Shown here piece by piece: positions 60,287 through 64,000 of a stretch of DNA of 64,000 nt. The position numbers and the translations under genes are program-made. The stretch is taken from positions 62,001 through 126,000 of the forward strand of contig JAFDYU010000019.1 in assembly GCA_018267285.1 (NCBI GenBank). Direction: 5' to 3'. Within the stretch, counting starts at the first letter, position 1; each line of letters begins with the position of its first letter. The notes below the pieces were generated by a model. The model was not told the DNA's origin and did no database searches. It worked only from the letters and a program-made list of their open reading frames with translations. Origin of the DNA: Bacteroidota bacterium (GTDB taxonomy: Bacteria > Bacteroidota > Bacteroidia > Cytophagales > Cyclobacteriaceae).

Positions 60287-61210
60287 ATGAAAAATTCATT
60301 GTTTGTTTTTCTGTCATTATTAATCATATCGGTTTCATGCTCCAATCAACGCGAAACGGCTTCCGGTCAAAAATTCACCGTTATCAAAAAAGGCGATGGT
60401 AAGGAAGTGGATAAAAATAAAATACTGGTGCTTAGTTTTTTGATGAAAGATTCGAAAGACTCGGTTTGGAACGACTCGAAAAAAACCGGGTATCCGTGGC
60501 TGGTGCAGAAGAAAGCTATTGCAAAAGAGCAAGGCAAACTTTTTGAAGTGATTACCATGCTTACCCAAGGCGATAGCGCCACCTTCAGCATGTCGGCTGT
60601 AGATTTTTTTGTAAACTCCTTTCATCAGATAATCCCTCCAAAAGTTGATTCTGCTTCGTTGTTCACGTTTTATTTTTCGTTGAACAATGCACTCGACAGT
60701 GGCGAACAGGTACAAAAATTTCAGGAAGCACTGGTGGCCAAGCAGAATGAAAAAATGCAGAAGCAGCTGCAAGAGCAGTTGGGCAAAGACACGATTGCCA
60801 TTGATGATTATCTGAAAGAGAAAAATATTGTTGCTCTAAAAACGAAATCCGGATTGCGGTATGTGGTGACCAAGCCCGGTGCAGGTGCGATGGCAAAAGC
60901 CGGGCAGACGGTAAAGGTGGACTATGCCGGACATGTGTTGAATGGAAAATATTTCGACACCAGCATTGAATCGGTAGCCAAAAAAGAAAACCTTCATCAA
61001 GAGGGCAGAACATATTCTCCGTATGAATTTGTGCTCGGTCGTGGAGGGGTAATCCGCGGGTGGGATGAAGTATTGCAGTTGATGAACAAAGGAGAGAAAA
61101 TAACCGTGTACATCCCTTCTCCGTTAGGCTACGGCAGCATGAGGCGCAGCGATGTGATTGTAGAGAATTCTATTTTGGTCTTTGATATGGAATTGATGAA
61201 CGTGAAGTGA
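60287..61210 (+). CDS. FKBP-type peptidyl-prolyl isomerase lipoprotein
   Basis: A 307-residue lipoprotein; the lipobox is ISVSC (Cys near residue 19). An N-terminal half (about residues 25-145) looks like a degenerate FKBP-type fold. A helix with EALVAKQNEKMQKQLQEQL links it to a complete C-terminal FKBP domain: VDYAG, KYFDTS, GVIRGWDEV, PLGYGS and LVFDMEL carry the usual pocket residues. It should be active in the periplasm or at the outer membrane. It recalls the gliding lipoprotein GldI, but that is only a family-level resemblance. Its stop overlaps the next start. Confidence 0.87.
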   Translation: MKNSLFVFLSLLIISVSCSNQRETASGQKFTVIKKGDGKEVDKNKILVLSFLMKDSKDSVWNDSKKTGYPWLVQKKAIAKEQGKLFEVITMLTQGDSATFSMSAVDFFVNSFHQIIPPKVDSASLFTFYFSLNNALDSGEQVQKFQEALVAKQNEKMQKQLQEQLGKDTIAIDDYLKEKNIVALKTKSGLRYVVTKPGAGAMAKAGQTVKVDYAGHVLNGKYFDTSIESVAKKENLHQEGRTYSPYEFVLGRGGVIRGWDEVLQLMNKGEKITVYIPSPLGYGSMRRSDVIVENSILVFDMELMNVK

Positions 61211-62073
61211 TGAAAAACACCTTACTCTTAATTATTGTACTTGCCGGCCTGTTTATCTCTTGTGCCCGGCATTTGGATAACCCTGCATTCACCCAATATC
61301 AATTAGACACGGCCAGTATTAGCTCCTACATCCGGAAAAATAATATCATTGCTACAAAACTCAACTCAGGAGTTTGGTTTGCGGTAGATTCCGCAACCGT
61401 GGGCACAAGGGCTACATTTACTGATTCTGTGATGGTAACCTATAAAATGAAACTGCTACCAAATGAAACCGTGGTAGACGAATCTTCCAACATAGTAACC
61501 TTTGGACTTGCCAACCTGATTGGAGGCATACAACTGGCAATGCCTTATTATCAATTAGGCAGCAAGGGCAGGATTTTTATTCCTTCTTACTACGGTTATC
61601 AGGATGTTTCTATGGGAAGCATCCCGGCAAACTCCAATCTGATTTTTGAATTTAAACTGTCGGGTATAAAAGATTATAAATTGACTTCGGACATTTCTTC
61701 TATCGATAATTATATTAAAAATAATTCTTTTACAAATGTAATTTCAGATCCAAGTGGCCTTCGTTACAAGGTTGACTCTGTCGGCTCCGGATCACTAATT
61801 CCGATGTTGTCGGATTCGGTAATTGTCAATTATTCCTTGTCGCTGCTGAGTGGAGAAGTAGTTCAACCATTCACCAAACAGCCTATAAAATATTTACTTG
61901 AAGATCAGGTTTTAGCCTGGAAAATAGGGTTGCCGGAAGTGCCCGAGGGGAGTTATGTTACATTATTTGTTCCTTCGAGCCTTGGGTTTGGCTCGGGTGT
62001 GGTGGGGAACAATGGCGCCAGATATGCTAACCTAATTTACCATATTAAACTGTTGAAAGTTAACCGACATTAA
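61210..62073 (+). CDS. FKBP-like lipoprotein with two degenerate domains (copy 1)
   Basis: A 287-residue lipoprotein (lipobox LFISC). It contains two FKBP-like domains (about residues 35-150 and 155-287). Each keeps the framework (VTYKMKLLPNETVVDES and GSKGRIFIPSYYGYQ; then VNYSLSLLSGEVV and GSYVTLFVPSSLGFGSG). The key GW of the pocket is replaced (GGIQLAMPY in domain 1), so activity is doubtful. ATG at 61210 overlaps the previous stop by one base (TGATG); a GTG start one codon earlier is less likely. Confidence 0.8.
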   Translation: MKNTLLLIIVLAGLFISCARHLDNPAFTQYQLDTASISSYIRKNNIIATKLNSGVWFAVDSATVGTRATFTDSVMVTYKMKLLPNETVVDESSNIVTFGLANLIGGIQLAMPYYQLGSKGRIFIPSYYGYQDVSMGSIPANSNLIFEFKLSGIKDYKLTSDISSIDNYIKNNSFTNVISDPSGLRYKVDSVGSGSLIPMLSDSVIVNYSLSLLSGEVVQPFTKQPIKYLLEDQVLAWKIGLPEVPEGSYVTLFVPSSLGFGSGVVGNNGARYANLIYHIKLLKVNRH

Positions 62074-62095
62074 CACCGCGATTGAGGAACAGCTA

Positions 62096-62995
62096 ATGAG
62101 ATTTGATTTTACAAACCGAATTTCACCAATCCTCTTGTCTGTGGGCTTACTATTAGGAGCATGCCAGAGCGATAGCCTCATCAGCTCCAAGGCTCAGTTT
62201 AAAATAGACACTACTTCAATAGGTTCATTTTTACAACAGCAAGGGATCGCTGCCACAAAAATACAGGAAGGGATGTGGTTTATTATCGACTCCGCGGCAC
62301 TCGGTGTTTATCCGGTGCCATCAGACTCTGTAACGTTTTCGTACACGGCACAACTGATCCCCTCGCTTTCTTTGATTGATTCGGCAACCGAAACGGAGTT
62401 GCTCTCCACCATCATTGCCGGGTGGCAACTGGGGCTGGCGCGGTTTCCCTCCGGTAGCAAAGGTAGGCTGTTTGTTCCTTCGGGTTTGGCGTTTGGCACA
62501 TCGGCACATCGGGGCATTCCACCCAACTCAAATTTAATTTACAACGTAAAATCGTTTCGGGTGGTGCCGGTTACCGGAGATCACCTCGCAACGGATATGC
62601 AAACCATAGCCGGCTACATCAGCAGCATTTCAGATTCTTTGGTTGCCAAAAAGATTAAAGTGGTCAACGATGGTTCGGATATACTGTATGCTTTGGTTGA
62701 CAGTGCAGCTACGCTGGGCAACAAACCTACGCTGGATGACTCGGTTCAGGTTACGTACAATGTGAGATACCTTAAAGCGGATACAATATTCTATACAGCC
62801 ACTTCAAAACTTCTATTAAAAGATCAAAACACATCCTGGAAGATTACACTTCCAAAAATACGCGAAGGCTATCAGTTTACCATGTACGTACCCTCGGGCT
62901 ATGCGTATGGAAATCTGGCCACTTCTTTAGGTGGTGTAAAAATACCTGCCAATTCCAATCTGCAGTACCAAATTATACTCACTAAAGTTTACTGA
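62096..62995 (+). CDS. FKBP-like lipoprotein with two degenerate domains (copy 2)
   Basis: A 299-residue lipoprotein (lipobox LLGAC). It has the same two-domain plan as its upstream neighbour. Shared patterns are SIGSFLQQQGIAATKIQEGMWFIIDSA against SISSYIRKNNIIATKLNSGVWFAVDSA, and GSKGRLFVPSGLAFGTS against GSKGRIFIPSYYGYQ. The aromatic/Asp pair of active FKBPs is missing (LIDS instead of FDS). These two genes are a tandem duplication that has diverged. The stop overlaps the rdgB start by one base. Confidence 0.8.
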   Translation: MRFDFTNRISPILLSVGLLLGACQSDSLISSKAQFKIDTTSIGSFLQQQGIAATKIQEGMWFIIDSAALGVYPVPSDSVTFSYTAQLIPSLSLIDSATETELLSTIIAGWQLGLARFPSGSKGRLFVPSGLAFGTSAHRGIPPNSNLIYNVKSFRVVPVTGDHLATDMQTIAGYISSISDSLVAKKIKVVNDGSDILYALVDSAATLGNKPTLDDSVQVTYNVRYLKADTIFYTATSKLLLKDQNTSWKITLPKIREGYQFTMYVPSGYAYGNLATSLGGVKIPANSNLQYQIILTKVY

Positions 62996-63576
62996 TGAAA
63001 CTTTGTTTCGCCACCAACAATACACACAAGCTTGATGAGGTGAGTAGCCTGCTTGGTGTGAAAATGGGATTGCTCAGCTTGAAAGACATCGGATGCACGG
63101 AGGAGCTCGAAGAAAGCACCGGAACCATCAGCGGTAACTCCCGGCAAAAAGCGGAATATGTTTTTAAGAAATACAAGGTGAGTTGTTTTGCAGACGACTC
63201 GGGTTTGGAAGTGGAAGCGCTTAACGGAGCACCCGGGGTTGACTCAGCTATCTATGCCGGCCCACAGCGAAGCCACGAGGACAATATTAATTTGTTACTG
63301 AAAAACCTTGCCGGAGTTATTAATCGAAAAGCCAGATTCATCACCATTATTACACTTGTTACGCCCGGTTTAGTTAAGCAGTTTAAAGGTACAGTTGAAG
63401 GGGAAATCCTTCATGCGAAAACAGGCAGTGCCGGTTTTGGTTACGATCCTGTTTTTAAACCCAACGGCTTTTCGAAAACGCTTGCACAAATGACGATGGA
63501 TGAAAAAAATAAAATCAGCCATCGTGCCCGAGCGATGACTGAACTGATAAATTTTTTAACTTCCCATCCGATTTGA
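62995..63576 (+). CDS. rdgB: Non-canonical purine NTP pyrophosphatase (RdgB/HAM1 family)
   Basis: A 193-residue enzyme that removes ITP, dITP and XTP from the nucleotide pool. Marks are ATNNTHKLDEV at the start, FADDSGLEVEALNGAPGVDSA with the catalytic acid, SAGFGYDPVF and KNKISHRARA. Length is standard. It overlaps the FKBP-like gene by one base. Confidence 0.94.
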   Translation: MKLCFATNNTHKLDEVSSLLGVKMGLLSLKDIGCTEELEESTGTISGNSRQKAEYVFKKYKVSCFADDSGLEVEALNGAPGVDSAIYAGPQRSHEDNINLLLKNLAGVINRKARFITIITLVTPGLVKQFKGTVEGEILHAKTGSAGFGYDPVFKPNGFSKTLAQMTMDEKNKISHRARAMTELINFLTSHPI

Positions 63577-63578
63577 GC

Positions 63579-64000
63579 ATGAAGAAACCTTTTACCATCG
63601 GGATAACGGGCGGGAGCGGATCGGGCAAGACCTTTTTCTTGCAGGGGCTTTCCACTCATTTCAAACCAAGTGAAATGTGTCTGATTTCGCAAGACAACTA
63701 TTACAAACCCCGCGATCAGCAGCCGATTGATGAAAATGGAGTTAAGAATTTCGACCTCCCCGTTTCTATCGACCGCGAAACTTTTCTAAAGGATTTATTG
63801 CTCTTGAAATCCGGTCAGAATGTAATTAAAAAAGAATACACCTTTAACAACCCTTCGGCCACCCCCAAACAACTGGAGTTTAAAACAGCTCCCATTCTTA
63901 TTGTGGAAGGCTTGTTTGTTCAGTACTTCGAAGAGATTGCCAACGAGTTGGATTTAAAAATTTTTATTGAGGCAAAAGACCACATCAAGTTGGGCAGGCG
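63579..64000 (+). CDS. udk: Uridine kinase, N-terminal part (3' end outside window)
   Basis: The first 140 residues of a uridine kinase that starts at ATG 63579, two bases after the rdgB stop. The P-loop is GITGGSGSGKTFF; ISQDNYYKPRDQQ and NFDLPVSID are nucleoside-binding elements; ILIVEGLFV is the Walker B region. It phosphorylates uridine and cytidine in pyrimidine salvage. The frame is open to the last base of the window. Confidence 0.9.
   Translation, partial: MKKPFTIGITGGSGSGKTFFLQGLSTHFKPSEMCLISQDNYYKPRDQQPIDENGVKNFDLPVSIDRETFLKDLLLLKSGQNVIKKEYTFNNPSATPKQLEFKTAPILIVEGLFVQYFEEIANELDLKIFIEAKDHIKLGR

Noticed and set aside
1-64000. CRISPR arrays, tRNA or rRNA genes, insertion sequences
   Set aside because: I looked for regular spaced repeats, cloverleaf-like segments, rRNA core motifs and transposase motifs and saw none.

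Overview
The window is ordinary chromosome from a Bacteroidota bacterium, most likely a member of the Cytophagales or a close relative. The reasons are as follows. Promoters, where visible, have the Bacteroidota form (TTTG or TTG, 18-23 bases, TAnnTTTG) and there are no Shine-Dalgarno sequences. The arginine cluster is of the Bacteroidota type. There is a SecDF fusion and a Bacteroidota-type beta-barrel family protein, and there are Kdo/lipid A genes as in Gram-negatives. Coding density is very high: many neighbours overlap by 1-4 bases and convergent genes nearly touch. I see no rRNA, tRNA, CRISPR array, prophage or insertion sequence.

Layout. 1-8.5 kb: end of a sensor kinase, acyl carrier protein, lipid kinase, a SulP anion transporter directly followed by a beta-carbonic anhydrase, RNase HI, MarC, AroQ, a Xer recombinase, and a second carbonic anhydrase. 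8.5-25.3 kb: RNase D-like exonuclease, saccharopine-dehydrogenase-like protein, Mpo1-like protein, a FemAB-like/GT2/PhyH-like group, RsgA, the Kdo transferase WaaA, two pirins, enoyl-CoA hydratase, a small phosphatase, an S9 peptidase, an orphan membrane histidine kinase and an M48 protease. 25.3-34.4 kb: a nine-gene arginine operon on the minus strand (GNAT-argG-argC-proC-argD-argF'-argB-argE-argH). It probably works with N-succinylated intermediates and is preceded by a 392-base gene-free stretch that holds a structured RNA leader. 34.8-37.4 kb: kdsA, a transaldolase fused to CBS domains, and a KdsC-like phosphatase. 37.4-45.1 kb: amino acid permease, TPR protein, RlmN, VIT1-family transporter, DHFR, SDR, FKBP. 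45.1-45.9 kb: a small AT-rich accessory stretch with a dispersed repeat. 45.9-59.1 kb: gltD, gltB, secDF, gcvP, ndk. 59.2-64 kb: NrnA, three FKBP-type lipoproteins, RdgB and the start of a uridine kinase.

The two most interesting items lie side by side. First, the gene between kdsA and the kdsC-like gene is where arabinose-5-phosphate isomerase (KdsD) would be expected. It carries a KdsD-like CBS pair, but its sugar-isomerase (SIS) domain is replaced by a transaldolase/fructose-6-phosphate-aldolase-type barrel. This suggests a different, aldol-type route to arabinose 5-phosphate for Kdo. Second, the divergent arg operon leader folds into a multi-hairpin RNA. Every imperfect pair in the four stems is a G-U wobble on the arg strand and an A-C mismatch on the other, so selection appears to act on the arg transcript. 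I do not recognise it as a known riboswitch class.
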